Shown: positions 26,659 through 38,855 of the stretch, piece after piece
Numbering within the stretch: position 1 is the first letter of the stretch
Layout: every line of letters starts with the position of its first letter
Assembly (NCBI RefSeq): GCF_014773385.1
Contig: NZ_JACXAI010000012.1
Span: 44,123 to 108,122 of the forward strand
Length of the DNA: 64,000 bases
Source: Metabacillus arenae
Lineage (GTDB): Bacteria; Bacillota; Bacilli; Bacillales; Bacillaceae
Reading direction: 5' to 3'
Program-made: the position numbers and the translations under genes
The notes under the pieces: generated by a model
The model's input: the letters and a program-made list of their open reading frames with translations, nothing else
Told to the model about the DNA's origin: nothing
Database searches by the model: none

Positions 26659-27687
26659 ATGATTAATCTAAAGAATGTTACAAAAATATACAATTCTAAA
26701 AAAAGCAAAAGCATTACCGCTGTTGATCAAGTAAACCTTAAAATAAATAAGGGTGAAATATTTGGCATTATTGGATACAGCGGGGCTGGTAAAAGTTCTC
26801 TAATTAGACTGCTAAACGGTCTGGAAAAGCCCTCAAGCGGAACAATTGATGTTGGGGGATATTCTATTGATTACATTTCCGGTGCTAAAATGAGAAAAGC
26901 CCGCCAAGAAATTAGTATGATTTTTCAACATTTCAATTTATTATGGTCAAGGACAGTACAAGAAAACATTGCCTTCCCACTTGAAATTGCTGGTGTTTCA
27001 AAAAAGAAAAGAATGAAAAAAGTCAATGATCTCATAAAACTAGTTGGATTAGAGGGCAAAGAAAAAGCATATCCTGCTCAGTTAAGCGGCGGGCAGAAAC
27101 AGCGTGTCGGTATTGCAAGGGCATTAGCAAATGATCCAAAGGTATTGCTTTGTGACGAAGCTACATCAGCTCTTGACCCAGAAACTACAGATTCAATCCT
27201 AGATTTGTTAGTCGATATAAACAGGCGGCTTAATCTTACAGTTGTTTTGATTACTCATGAGATGCATGTCATTCAAAAAATTTGTCACAGAGTGGCCGTT
27301 ATGGAGGAAGGAAAAGTAGTAGAACAAGGTGATGTTCTTACTGTATTTCGAAACCCTCAGCAATCGATCACAAAACGATTCGTCAAGCAAGTTACAGAGC
27401 CTGGGGAAACAAAAGAAACGGTTCAGAAGCTTTTAGAAAGTTATCCAACAGGGAAAGTGCTGCAATTGACTTTTATCGGTTCTGATGCACAAAAGCCATT
27501 AATCACAGATCTTATCCGAAATTTTGCAATTGATGTGAACATTCTTCAAGGGAAAATATCGCAAACTCAAGGGGGATCATATGGCAGTCTCTTTATTCAT
27601 ATTGACGGGGACGCTAATGAGCTGAATCGTGCACTTGATTTTATTAAAGAACAGAAAGTAGAAGCGGAGGTGTTAGCTAATGGTTGA
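26659..27687 (+). CDS. metN: Methionine ABC transporter ATP-binding protein MetN
   Basis: The 342-residue ATPase has Walker A GYSGAGKSS (39-47), signature LSGGQKQR and Walker B LLCDEATSALDP. The C-terminal part (about 265-342) is the NIL/ACT-type domain by which methionine represses import. ATG 26659 follows AAGGTG; an in-frame GTG nine bases earlier overlaps the ribosome binding site. It overlaps metP by eight bases and is controlled by the SAM riboswitch. Confidence 0.95.
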   Translation: MINLKNVTKIYNSKKSKSITAVDQVNLKINKGEIFGIIGYSGAGKSSLIRLLNGLEKPSSGTIDVGGYSIDYISGAKMRKARQEISMIFQHFNLLWSRTVQENIAFPLEIAGVSKKKRMKKVNDLIKLVGLEGKEKAYPAQLSGGQKQRVGIARALANDPKVLLCDEATSALDPETTDSILDLLVDINRRLNLTVVLITHEMHVIQKICHRVAVMEEGKVVEQGDVLTVFRNPQQSITKRFVKQVTEPGETKETVQKLLESYPTGKVLQLTFIGSDAQKPLITDLIRNFAIDVNILQGKISQTQGGSYGSLFIHIDGDANELNRALDFIKEQKVEAEVLANG

Positions 27688-28348
27688 AGAGCTTCTGCCA
27701 AATGTAAATTGGGAAAATGTTTGGGAAGCAACATATGAAACTGTTTATATGACCGGGATATCGGTGGTTGCTACCTTTGTTTTAGGAGTTTTGCTGGGCT
27801 TACTTCTATTTTTAACTTCTAAGGGAAACATTTGGGAAAGCAAAATTATCAACCTTGTAGTGGCGTCCTTTGTCAACATCTTTCGTTCGATTCCTTTTAT
27901 CATTTTGATTATTTTACTAATTCCTTTTACCAAAGTTTTAGTCGGAAGTATGCTTGGTGCTGAAGCAGCACTGCCCGCTCTTATTATTGGTGCTGCCCCG
28001 TTCTATGGAAGAATGGTTGAAATTGCTCTCCGAGAAGTAGATAAAGGAGTCATTGAAGCCGCAAAGTCAATGGGTGCTAAAACATCGACGATCATTTGGA
28101 AAGTGCTGCTGCCAGAATCCATGCCTGCACTAGTTTCAGGTATTACTGTTACAGCAATCGCTCTTGTAGGTTATACAGCTATGGCTGGAGCGGTCGGTGC
28201 AGGAGGCCTAGGGCATTTAGCCTATTTGGAAGGTTATCAGCGAAACAACAACGATGTAACAGCAGTCGCTACAATTTTCATTTTACTATTTGTTTTTATC
28301 CTTCAATTCATTGGAGATATTGCAACAAAATCATTAGACAAACGATAG
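27680..28348 (+). CDS. metP: Methionine ABC transporter permease MetP
   Basis: The 222-residue membrane protein has five or six hydrophobic helices and the coupling loop EAAKSMGAKTSTIIWKVLLPES contacting MetN. It forms the homodimeric channel for methionine with MetN and the lipoprotein MetQ. It overlaps the end of metN by eight bases and ends 11 bp before metQ. The gene is called metI in other bacteria. Confidence 0.94.
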   Translation: MVEELLPNVNWENVWEATYETVYMTGISVVATFVLGVLLGLLLFLTSKGNIWESKIINLVVASFVNIFRSIPFIILIILLIPFTKVLVGSMLGAEAALPALIIGAAPFYGRMVEIALREVDKGVIEAAKSMGAKTSTIIWKVLLPESMPALVSGITVTAIALVGYTAMAGAVGAGGLGHLAYLEGYQRNNNDVTAVATIFILLFVFILQFIGDIATKSLDKR

Positions 28349-28359
28349 GGGGAAAAATT

Positions 28360-29172
28360 ATGAAAAAAGTTCTATTAACAACTGTTTTTGCTGCATCTGC
28401 AGCTATACTCGCAGCGTGCGGTTCGGGTTCAGGCGAAGAAAAAACGATTAAAGTCGGGGCATCACCTGTTCCTCATGCAGAAATTCTAGAAGAAGCAGCA
28501 CCTTTATTAGAAGAAAAGGGTTTTAAACTGGAAGTTGAAGAGTTTACAGATTATGTTTTACCTAATAAATCATTAGAGGGAAAAGATATTGATGCAAACT
28601 TTTTCCAGCATGCTCCTTACCTTGAAGGGCAAAAGAAAGAGCATGGCTACGAATTTACAAGTGTTGGAGGCGTTCATATTGAGCCAATTGGGGTATATTC
28701 TAATAAACATAAATCACTAGAAGAGCTGCCAAATGGGGCAGAAATTATTATGAGCAGCTCTGTAGCTGACCATGGACGGATGCTTTCAATGCTGGAGGAA
28801 AAGGGGCTTCTAACGTTAAAAGAAGGCGTTGAAAAAACAGAGGCTACAGTAGATGATATTGAAGAAAATCCTAAAAACCTTAAATTTACAGCAGATGTAG
28901 AGGCAGCGCTCCTGCCAAAAGCTCTTGAAAACAATGAAGGAGATGCCGTTTTAATAAATGGGAACTATGCTCTGGATGCAGATTTAAACCCTGAAAAAGA
29001 TGCCATTGCGCTTGAATCAGCTGACAATAATCCATACGTTAATCTTGTGGTTGTTCGTAATGGGGATGAAGACAGTGAAAAAATTAAAGCTTTAATCGAG
29101 GTTCTTCAATCGGAAGAAATTCAACAATTTATTGAAAAAGAATATAAAGGTTCTATCATATCAGCAGAATAA
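28360..29172 (+). CDS. metQ: Methionine-binding lipoprotein MetQ
   Basis: The 270-residue lipoprotein has signal MKKVLLTTVFAASAAILAAC with lipobox cysteine 20. The mature NlpA-type binding domain (IKVGASPVPHAEILE, DANFFQHAPYLE, ALLINGNYAL-like VLINGNYALDADL) captures methionine outside the membrane. The start ATG 28360 follows AGGGGGAAAAA. It closes metN-metP-metQ and is followed by a terminator. Confidence 0.95.
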   Translation: MKKVLLTTVFAASAAILAACGSGSGEEKTIKVGASPVPHAEILEEAAPLLEEKGFKLEVEEFTDYVLPNKSLEGKDIDANFFQHAPYLEGQKKEHGYEFTSVGGVHIEPIGVYSNKHKSLEELPNGAEIIMSSSVADHGRMLSMLEEKGLLTLKEGVEKTEATVDDIEENPKNLKFTADVEAALLPKALENNEGDAVLINGNYALDADLNPEKDAIALESADNNPYVNLVVVRNGDEDSEKIKALIEVLQSEEIQQFIEKEYKGSIISAE

Positions 29173-29188
29173 TTCATTGTTTTACCTG

Positions 29189-29213
29189 AGGCCTATCACC
29201 AATAGATAGGCCT
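29189..29213 (+). terminator. Terminator of metNPQ
   Basis: AGGCCTATC and GATAGGCCT form a nine-pair stem followed by a T-rich tail (TGTTTATTTAT). Confidence 0.75.
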
Positions 29214-29321
29214 TGTTTATTTATGTTAACTGCCTACATATGGTCTCCCCTCATTTTTCACGCATAAACCCTCATTATTTCAACATACTAACTATGATGA
29301 ATTAGAATGGAGTGGATTGAA

Positions 29322-29690
29322 TTGGAACATCATGAGCCGCGCAATTCAACAGAAGCAGCCTTGCACGATTACAAAGAAGGACTGGGAATTTTCACCCAAA
29401 AAATGCCTGATTTAGCAACTCGCTTTAATGCATTTACAGAAGCCTGTTTTCAAGAAGGGACACTTTCTCAAAAAGAAAAGCAATTAATAGCACTTGGAAT
29501 AAGTGTCTATTCGCAAGATGAGTATTGCATAATCTATCATACCAAAGGGTGTCTCGATCATGGAGCATCAGAACAAGAAATCCTTGAAGCGGTAGGGGTC
29601 ACTGCAGCATTTGGCGGTGGGGCTGCCATGAGTCAGGCTGTCACATTAGTACAAGAGTGTGTAACAGAATTAAATCAGTTAAAACAATGA
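29322..29690 (+). CDS. yurZ: Carboxymuconolactone decarboxylase family protein YurZ
   Basis: The 122-residue protein is a CMD/AhpD-like helical domain ([36 protein letters not shown]). Cys and His in [10 protein letters not shown] stand where AhpD has its redox CxxC, but the spacing differs, so peroxidase activity is uncertain. I chose TTG 29322 because GGAGTGG lies six bases before it; ATG 29307 has no site. B. subtilis has yurZ at this place beside the suf genes. Confidence 0.8.
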   Translation: MEHHEPRNSTEAALHDYKEGLGIFTQKMPDLATRFNAFTEACFQEGTLSQKEKQLIALGISVYSQDEYCIIYHTKGCLDHGASEQEILEAVGVTAAFGGGAAMSQAVTLVQECVTELNQLKQ

Positions 29691-29716
29691 GAGCATGAAA
29701 ATGGCTCTCATTGTTT
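29682..29716 (+). terminator. Terminator of yurZ
   Basis: AAACAATGAGAGC and GCTCTCATTGTTT form a perfect 13-pair stem overlapping the stop codon. Confidence 0.8.
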
Positions 29717-29874
29717 GTATTGGGGAGCAATTAAAAGGGTAAGAATCAAAATCAAAATAGAATCAAGATGAAGCTATCCAGTGATAATACATCAAGTTAT
29801 ACCCGCTTTGATATCAATTCTTAAAGGTAGTAACATAATAGGTGTTTGATAAAACTTGAAAGGGTTGATTCGTT

Positions 29875-30069
29875 ATTTTAAATCAAGAAAAGCTAAATCT
29901 TGATTACACGATTGAAATGGAAAAAGCGATGCAGCAAAATCATAATCTTGGATATGCGGAATACAGCCAAAAGCATGAGAAGAGAATGGAAGTTGAAATG
30001 AGTCGAGAGAAAGACTTTAAAAAAAGCAAAAGAATTGTAGCCGAGCATAATCGCAAAGTCCATTCTTAA
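29875..30069 (+). CDS. Small charged protein of unknown function (start uncertain)
   Basis: The frame reads LNQEKLNLDYTIEMEKAMQQ, continues NHNLGYAEYSQKHEKRMEVEM, and ends NRKVHS. Its composition is protein-like, charged and helical. GAAAGGG precedes an ATT at 29875 by about ten bases, so a rare ATT start or a lost start is possible; the first ATG, 29917, lacks a site and would give 50 residues. A perfect 14-bp hairpin follows the stop by 45 bp. I do not recognise the family. Confidence 0.4.
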   Translation: MLNQEKLNLDYTIEMEKAMQQNHNLGYAEYSQKHEKRMEVEMSREKDFKKSKRIVAEHNRKVHS

Positions 30070-30114
30070 CCAACAGACAATGGTTAGGGACAGGACCTTT
30101 AAATAAAAACTAAC

Positions 30115-30147
30115 AATAAGGAATCAGAGTAATTCTGATTCCTTATT
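30115..30147 (+). terminator. Hairpin, possible terminator
   Basis: AATAAGGAATCAGA and TCTGATTCCTTATT form a perfect 14-pair stem with a five-base loop. There is no T-tract on the plus strand beyond the TTATT of the stem. Confidence 0.5.
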
Positions 30148-30177
30148 GGCGTTTACGTATAAATGTATGAAAAGTGA

Positions 30178-30348
30178 ATTGTTGTTGTCATCCCCAACGG
30201 ATTACCTGAACCAACCTTTTCACCTTTAGTAAAACGACGAATATACAATATACCTGAAAATGTCGAAGATAAATCAGTTGGGACAAAAAAACTTTTAGCG
30301 GCAAATAGAACGTTGATGGAGCTGAAAAATTTGAATTGCAGATATTAA
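30178..30348 (+). pseudogene. Possible gene remnant
   Basis: A frame without a standard start reads VVVIPNGLPEPTFSPLVKRR, then IYNIPENVEDKSVGTKKLL, and ends MELKNLNCRY. The residues look protein-like but there is no start or ribosome binding site. I do not recognise the parent family. Confidence 0.25.
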
Positions 30349-30854
30349 AAGACCAATAAAACACAAGATCGCCCAGTAAAATTCACGATGGGGAAAGAAA
30401 ATAGGTAATTGTGGAGAATAAAAAGAGGTGTGGCAAGTAAACGGGATAAGGAATGAAGTGTTTGCAGCATACAGGCTAATAAATCCTTCCTCTTCATTAT
30501 TCACTAATCCTATTGATTAAAGAGTATCTAAATAAGAGAATGGGAGCTTCAAAGGAAAGCTCTCCGATTTTTTTCACCAGCTCACCCCTGATCTGCAATT
30601 TTCATTATATAAAAAAGAAATCTTGGTTAACATAAATTAGTGTAGATTACATAGGATAGACTTTTGCTGATTGTCGAAACGTGTTAAACTTCTAAAAGGA
30701 CTATACATACATTCTCAACTATTTCTTAAACTTTGAGAAAATCCTTTATTTTTATAAATAGGTCTAATAGAGAGTATTACACCTTTAATCGGAAGAGGAT
30801 GTCTTCTTAAAAAGTTGTATTCACTTTTCATTTGTTATAAGATTAGAATGAGAA
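30349..30854. other. Non-coding stretch upstream of sufC
   Basis: A 69-codon minus-strand frame (30295-30504) lies partly here but lacks a good ribosome binding site and family features. The right end should hold the suf promoter; I see no strong -35/-10 pair. Confidence 0.4.
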
Positions 30855-30873
30855 TAAAATGAGAATCATTAAA
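30855..30873. promoter_or_regulatory. Candidate Fur box upstream of sufC
   Basis: TAAAATGAGAATCATTAAA matches the 19-bp Fur consensus GATAATGATAATCATTATC at 14 positions, including the core ATGANAATCATTA. AATGAGAAT also occurs just upstream. It lies 20 bp before the sufC ribosome binding site. Confidence 0.4.
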
Positions 30874-30904
30874 ACTTAAATGATATATTATTGGAGGTAT
30901 TAGC

Positions 30905-31690
30905 ATGGCAGGTTCTACTTTATCAATTAAAGACTTACATGTTGAAATTGATGGAAAAGAGATTTTAAAAGGTGTAAACCTTGAAATAAAAGGCGGGGAG
31001 TTCCATGCAATTATGGGACCGAACGGTACAGGAAAATCTACTCTTTCTTCTGCAATTATGGGCCACCCAAAATATGAGGTGACGAAAGGGAGCATTACAT
31101 TAGATGGAGAAGATGTTTTAGAAATGGAAGTTGATGAACGTGCTCGTGCAGGTCTGTTTCTTGCAATGCAATATCCAAGCGAAATCAGCGGGGTAACGAA
31201 TGCAGACTTCCTTCGTTCATCTATTAATGCACGCCGCGAAGAGGGTGAAGAAATCTCATTGATGAAATTCATCCGTAAAATGGACTCTGCAATGGAAGAG
31301 TTAGATATGGATCCGGATATGTCTCAACGCTATTTAAATGAAGGATTTTCCGGCGGAGAAAAAAAACGCAACGAAATTCTTCAATTAATGATGATTGAGC
31401 CGAAAATTGCTATTTTAGACGAGATTGACTCTGGTCTTGATATTGATGCTTTAAAAGTCGTTTCAAAAGGTATTAATCAAATGCGTAATGAAGAATTTGG
31501 CTGCTTAATTATTACGCACTATCAGCGTTTGTTAAATTACATTTCACCTGATCACGTACATGTTATGATGCAAGGCCGCGTAGTTAAATCTGGCGGACCA
31601 GAACTCGCACAGCGTCTTGAATCAGAGGGTTATGACTGGATTAAAAAAGAACTTGGTATTGAAGACGAAACTGTTGGCCAAGAAGCGTAA
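30905..31690 (+). CDS. sufC: Fe-S assembly ATPase SufC
   Basis: The 261-residue soluble ABC ATPase works with SufB and SufD in the SufBCD scaffold that builds Fe-S clusters. Walker A is GPNGTGKST (38-46), the signature is FSGGEKKRNEI and Walker B AILDEIDSGLD. TTGGAGG precedes the ATG. It is the first gene of sufC-sufD-sufS-sufU-sufB, the standard Firmicute order, and is not a membrane transporter ATPase. Confidence 0.96.
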   Translation: MAGSTLSIKDLHVEIDGKEILKGVNLEIKGGEFHAIMGPNGTGKSTLSSAIMGHPKYEVTKGSITLDGEDVLEMEVDERARAGLFLAMQYPSEISGVTNADFLRSSINARREEGEEISLMKFIRKMDSAMEELDMDPDMSQRYLNEGFSGGEKKRNEILQLMMIEPKIAILDEIDSGLDIDALKVVSKGINQMRNEEFGCLIITHYQRLLNYISPDHVHVMMQGRVVKSGGPELAQRLESEGYDWIKKELGIEDETVGQEA

Positions 31691-31707
31691 GCGTTAGGGG
31701 GATAATG

Positions 31708-34665
<2,958 letters not shown>

Positions 34666-34702
34666 GTATTTAGCTTTTTATAAAAGATTGGAGTGAAAAT
34701 GG

Positions 34703-36100
34703 ATGGCTAAAAAAATGCCTGAAATCGGTGATTATAAGTACGGTTTTTCTGATAAGGATGTTTCCATTTTCCGTTCAAAACGTGGCTTGACAAAAGAGAT
34801 TGTAGAAGAGATTTCAAGAATGAAGGATGAACCGCAATGGATGCTGGACTTCCGACTAAAATCTCTTGAGCACTTCTATAATATGCCAATGCCACAGTGG
34901 GGCGGAGACTTAGCTGCACTTAACTTTGATGAGATCACGTATTACGTGAAACCATCAGAAAAGTCTGAACGTTCTTGGGACGAAGTACCAGAAGAAATTA
35001 AACGTACGTTTGATAAACTTGGTATCCCTGAAGCAGAACAGAAATATCTTGCTGGGGTTTCTGCACAGTATGAATCAGAAGTAGTTTATCACAATATGCA
35101 AGAAGACCTTGAGTCTATGGGAATTGTGTTTAAAGACACAGACAGCGCTCTTCGCGAAAATGAAGATATTTTCCGTGAGCACTGGGGAAAAGTCATTCCT
35201 CCTACTGATAATAAGTTTGCTGCATTAAACTCGGCGGTTTGGTCAGGAGGATCATTTATCTACGTGCCAAAGGGCATAAAAGTAGATACTCCACTTCAAG
35301 CGTATTTCCGAATCAACTCTGAGAATATGGGTCAATTTGAACGTACGTTGATCATTGTTGATGAAGGAGCATCTGTCCATTATGTGGAAGGGTGTACAGC
35401 ACCTGTTTATACAACAAATTCCCTTCACAGTGCAGTTGTTGAAATTATTGTGAAAAATGGCGGCTACTGCCGTTATACAACGATTCAAAACTGGGCAAAC
35501 AACGTTTTCAACCTTGTAACGAAACGGGCAGTTTGCGAAGCGAATGCGACAATGGAATGGATTGACGGAAATATTGGTTCAAAATTAACGATGAAATATC
35601 CTGCTGTTATCCTTAAAGGCGAAGGCGCACGCGGAATGACATTATCAATTGCGCTTGCTGGAAAAGGACAGCATCAGGATGCAGGTGCAAAAATGATCCA
35701 TTTAGCACCAAACACTTCATCTACGATTGTTTCGAAGTCTATTTCAAAACAAGGCGGAAAAGTAACGTATCGCGGAATTGTCCATTTTGGGCGTAAAGCC
35801 GAAGGTGCCCGTTCCAATATCGAATGTGACACATTAATTATGGATAACCAATCAACATCTGATACAATTCCTTATAACGAAATTCTGAATGATAACATTT
35901 CGTTAGAGCATGAAGCGAAAGTTTCAAAAGTGTCAGAAGAACAGCTATTCTACTTGATGAGCCGCGGTATTTCAGAAGAAGAAGCAACTGAAATGATCGT
36001 AATGGGCTTCATCGAACCATTCACAAAAGAACTGCCGATGGAATATGCAGTTGAAATGAACCGTTTAATCAAGTTTGAAATGGAAGGTTCTATCGGATAA
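34703..36100 (+). CDS. sufB: Fe-S assembly scaffold subunit SufB
   Basis: The 465-residue protein is the main SufBCD scaffold subunit. It has the N-terminal region [19 protein letters not shown], the VEGCTAPVY motif and the C-terminal [28 protein letters not shown] precedes ATG 34703. It ends the suf operon and is followed by a strong terminator. SufB and SufD share the beta-helix, but the SufB-specific cysteine in VEGCTAP is here. Confidence 0.96.
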   Translation: MAKKMPEIGDYKYGFSDKDVSIFRSKRGLTKEIVEEISRMKDEPQWMLDFRLKSLEHFYNMPMPQWGGDLAALNFDEITYYVKPSEKSERSWDEVPEEIKRTFDKLGIPEAEQKYLAGVSAQYESEVVYHNMQEDLESMGIVFKDTDSALRENEDIFREHWGKVIPPTDNKFAALNSAVWSGGSFIYVPKGIKVDTPLQAYFRINSENMGQFERTLIIVDEGASVHYVEGCTAPVYTTNSLHSAVVEIIVKNGGYCRYTTIQNWANNVFNLVTKRAVCEANATMEWIDGNIGSKLTMKYPAVILKGEGARGMTLSIALAGKGQHQDAGAKMIHLAPNTSSTIVSKSISKQGGKVTYRGIVHFGRKAEGARSNIECDTLIMDNQSTSDTIPYNEILNDNISLEHEAKVSKVSEEQLFYLMSRGISEEEATEMIVMGFIEPFTKELPMEYAVEMNRLIKFEMEGSIG

Positions 36101-36108
36101 AGTCAAAG

Positions 36109-36147
36109 AAACCTTGGTATAATAAGGATTATGCCAAGGTTTTTTTA
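36109..36147 (+). terminator. Terminator of the suf operon
   Basis: ACCTTGGTATAAT pairs with ATTATGCCAAGGT around AAGG, followed by seven T. Confidence 0.9.
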
Positions 36148-36247
36148 TGCAGATAAGCTCTGCACAAAATTTTTGTGCGGTTTTACGCCGACGTCTTTCT
36201 GTGAACACTCCCTCACCTCCGACGTTTTATAACTTACTTTCGGTTTA

Positions 36248-36841
36248 TTATTTAATCATTTTTAAAATGCTCTTTATAAGCTTTTCACTATAATCTTCGA
36301 GGCTTAATCCATTTTTAAGTGATAACATTGAACCCGATATGGATCCCCGAATGACAACCGCAATCACTTGAGGATCAAAATCACCAAATTCTTTAGATTC
36401 TTTTCCTTTGTGAAGAATCTCTTGCAATAAAACATTTAATACATCTTCATCATCGACTTCTACCAGATAATAAGGGACGTTGTTTGGCGTGCGAGCATTA
36501 AAAACAATTTCAAGTAAAGCGATGTTATTTCCACGGTTTGTACCCTGATATGCTAAACTTGCTTCTATAAAAGCCATTAATTTTTCCATAGGCGTTTGTT
36601 TTTGTTCTACTTTTGCCTTAATAAAGGCTCGCTCATGTTGAACCAAATACATCAAAGTATTTTTCATCAAATCTTCCTTACCAGAGAAATGATAAGATAT
36701 AAGTCCTGTACTTATATCTGCTTTATTTGCTATTTTGGATAGACTCGTGCTGGCATACCCAACTTCTGTTAACACCTCTATAGCAGCTTTAATGATTTGT
36801 TCTCTCCGAGCCTCAGCTATCAAATATTGTTTGTTTTCCAT
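36248..36841 (-). CDS. TetR/AcrR family transcriptional regulator
   Basis: The 197-residue regulator has an N-terminal TetR helix-turn-helix (REQIIKAAIEVLTEVGYASTS, then ISTGLISYHFSGKEDLM) at about 14-60 and a helical ligand domain. GGTGGAAATATAA precedes the ATG. A perfect 19-bp inverted repeat lies 30-71 bp upstream and is the likely autoregulatory operator. No efflux pump or clear target lies next to it, so the effector and regulon are unknown. It is not close to B. subtilis FadR in the N-terminal part I can compare. Confidence 0.85.
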   Translation of the reverse strand: MENKQYLIAEARREQIIKAAIEVLTEVGYASTSLSKIANKADISTGLISYHFSGKEDLMKNTLMYLVQHERAFIKAKVEQKQTPMEKLMAFIEASLAYQGTNRGNNIALLEIVFNARTPNNVPYYLVEVDDEDVLNVLLQEILHKGKESKEFGDFDPQVIAVVIRGSISGSMLSLKNGLSLEDYSEKLIKSILKMIK

Positions 36842-36870
36842 TTATATTTCCACCTTTATTTTTTTGGTTG

Positions 36871-36912
36871 TTCATAATTATTTTTGATTTATCAATCAAA
36901 AATAATTATGAA
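36871..36912. promoter_or_regulatory. Perfect 19-bp inverted repeat, likely TetR operator
   Basis: TTCATAATTATTTTTGATT (36871-36889) and its exact complement (36894-36912) flank TATC. The size and position upstream of the TetR gene fit an operator; the dyad may also overlap the promoter. Confidence 0.75.
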
Positions 36913-37064
36913 CACGTTTCTATCTCCTGTCAATGCTTTGTGAGATCTCTATTGATGAAAAGAGTCAATGGAGCATGCTATTATATGGCTTAACATGGTA
37001 TAGGTTATACATTTAAAGTGTAATACACTATTGTTGATGTTGGTGCCTTACGTTTACCCACCAA

Positions 37065-37694
37065 TTATGATTTAGGTATTGTAAGATCAGTGTATTTAGA
37101 TATCTTATTTGCAATATAGAGGAAGCTAATAAAGATAATGACAGAAAAAGTCCATCCATACACTTTCATATAAAATAAGATTCTATCATAATGCTCGATT
37201 CCAATCGTATTTAAGAGGTAGGCTTTAAATCCTGCTTGGCCAAAGTTTCGGATGGCAAATAATGCTGTCAGCCAGCAAAACGAAGGATAAAGATCAGGAA
37301 TAGTAAAAAGCTTATAGCTATCATTCCTATTATGTCCTTGAAGATAGGCAATATCTATTGCAAAATACATGGCAAGTGGTTTTTTAAACAAAATGGTTAA
37401 TAGCCAGAACAATCCGAGTGCAACACCATAATAAACATTATTCCATTGCATTCGTTCTGCGGATTGTGACATCAGGTCAATGATCGTCCCAAGCGTCATT
37501 GTACTAAGAATAAACAAACCTGTGACATTAAATTGTTTTTCAGAAATAAACCGATAAATTGTATAAAAAATGCCTGGGACTGTAGTAAGAAGCATGGCTG
37601 TATAATCACCAAGAGGTTCTTGACCAAACCTCCATATGAGATAAGGCAATGCTAAATAAAAAATAAGATCTCCGTAAATTAAATGTTTTTTCAA
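37065..37694 (-). CDS. Polytopic membrane protein, VC0807-like
   Basis: The 209-residue protein has about six hydrophobic segments (LIFYLALPYLIWRF, MLLTTVPGIFYTIY, VTGLFILSTMTLGTI and others) with aromatic-rich loops. The overall pattern fits the VC0807 family of integral membrane proteins, whose function is unknown. The start is TTG 37694 after AGGTGATG. It lies after the TetR gene on the same strand with a 220-bp gap, so it could be co-regulated. Confidence 0.6.
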   Translation of the reverse strand: MKKHLIYGDLIFYLALPYLIWRFGQEPLGDYTAMLLTTVPGIFYTIYRFISEKQFNVTGLFILSTMTLGTIIDLMSQSAERMQWNNVYYGVALGLFWLLTILFKKPLAMYFAIDIAYLQGHNRNDSYKLFTIPDLYPSFCWLTALFAIRNFGQAGFKAYLLNTIGIEHYDRILFYMKVYGWTFSVIIFISFLYIANKISKYTDLTIPKS

Positions 37695-37839
37695 TTTTCA
37701 TCACCTGTTTTCAAGGTAACATATTTTTCCTTTTTAAAAAAGTCTATTGTTTGATGTGGAAGTTTCAAATCCAACCCCTTTCAAAATGTTCGCGGTAAAA
37801 TGGAAGGATAGGTTATGATAATATTTAGAGGTGAAAGTT

Positions 37840-38691
37840 ATGATTTATATTGGGGTAACTGGTTGGGGAGATCATGATACTCTTTATTCTTCAGGTACTT
37901 CTAATTCCAATAAATTAAAAGAATATGGAGCCCATTTCCCAATCGTTGAGGTAGATTCAAGCTTCTATGCGATTCAGCCGAGGAGTAATATCGAGAAATG
38001 GGTTTCAGATACTCCTGAAACATTTCAGTTTATTGTAAAAACTTATCAAGGAATGACAGGTCATCAAAGGGGAGAGATTCCATTTGAATCAATGGGAGAA
38101 ATGTTTACAGCCTTTAACCAATCCCTGACTGGTTATAAGGAAGCAAACAAGCTGGCATTGGTTCTATTTCAATTTCCTCCGTGGTTTGATTGCAAACGGG
38201 AGAATGTTGACTATATTCGTTGGTGTCGTGAGCAGATGAAAGACTTTCCGGTAGCACTTGAGTTTAGAAACCGTTCTTGGTTCCTCCCCGAATACTATGA
38301 GCGGACGCTTTCTTTTATGAAAAACGAAGAGTGGATTCATAGTATTTGTGATGAACCACAAGCTGGATCTGGCAGTATTCCAACTGTATTAAAAAGTACA
38401 CATCCTGAAAAAACTCTCATCCGCTTTCACGGCAGAAATAAACATGGTTGGACAAAGCCTGGGAAAGGCCAAGAGTGGAGGGATGTAAGATATCTGTACC
38501 GCTATACTGAAACAGAATTAATGGAGTGGAAGAAAAATCTGTTAGCTTTAAAAGAAGAATGTCCAAATCTTTATGTATTGTTTAACAACAATTCAGGTGG
38601 GGATGCAGCTGACAATGCAAAACAGATGATATCCTTATTAAATGTTGAATATGAAGGGCTGGCTTCAAGACAACTTGACTTTTTCAGTTAG
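37840..38691 (+). CDS. yunF: DUF72 family protein YunF
   Basis: The 283-residue protein is a TIM-barrel-like DUF72 member: IYIGVTGWGDH at the start, YGAHFPIVEVDSSFYAIQ, LALVLFQFPPWF, LEFRNRSWF and YVLFNNNSGG. The biochemical role is unknown. AGAGGTG precedes ATG 37840; a GTG at 37831 is in frame but lies in the ribosome binding site. yunF-yunD-yunC-yunB follow in the same cluster as in B. subtilis. Confidence 0.85.
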   Translation: MIYIGVTGWGDHDTLYSSGTSNSNKLKEYGAHFPIVEVDSSFYAIQPRSNIEKWVSDTPETFQFIVKTYQGMTGHQRGEIPFESMGEMFTAFNQSLTGYKEANKLALVLFQFPPWFDCKRENVDYIRWCREQMKDFPVALEFRNRSWFLPEYYERTLSFMKNEEWIHSICDEPQAGSGSIPTVLKSTHPEKTLIRFHGRNKHGWTKPGKGQEWRDVRYLYRYTETELMEWKKNLLALKEECPNLYVLFNNNSGGDAADNAKQMISLLNVEYEGLASRQLDFFS

Positions 38692-38855
38692 AAAGAAAAG
38701 TGTTCTCAGGTTGTTAATAACAGTTGGATTTAGCATGCTGGAGCTGTTGGAAGCTTAGCTGGCTTCGATATGTCATCATCACGATTTTTGAGTAGCCGGA
38801 GTTAAGCTTTTAATTCTTTTCCTGACATCTATTCCGAGGAGAGGAGGTTCCCCGT

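Noticed and set aside
28096..28359. N-terminal extension of MetQ
   Set aside because: It lies inside metP in another frame; the lipoprotein signal begins at 28360 with its own ribosome binding site.
30295..30504. 69-codon minus-strand frame with one hydrophobic segment
   Set aside because: No adequate ribosome binding site and no family resemblance; it overlaps the possible gene remnant on the other strand.
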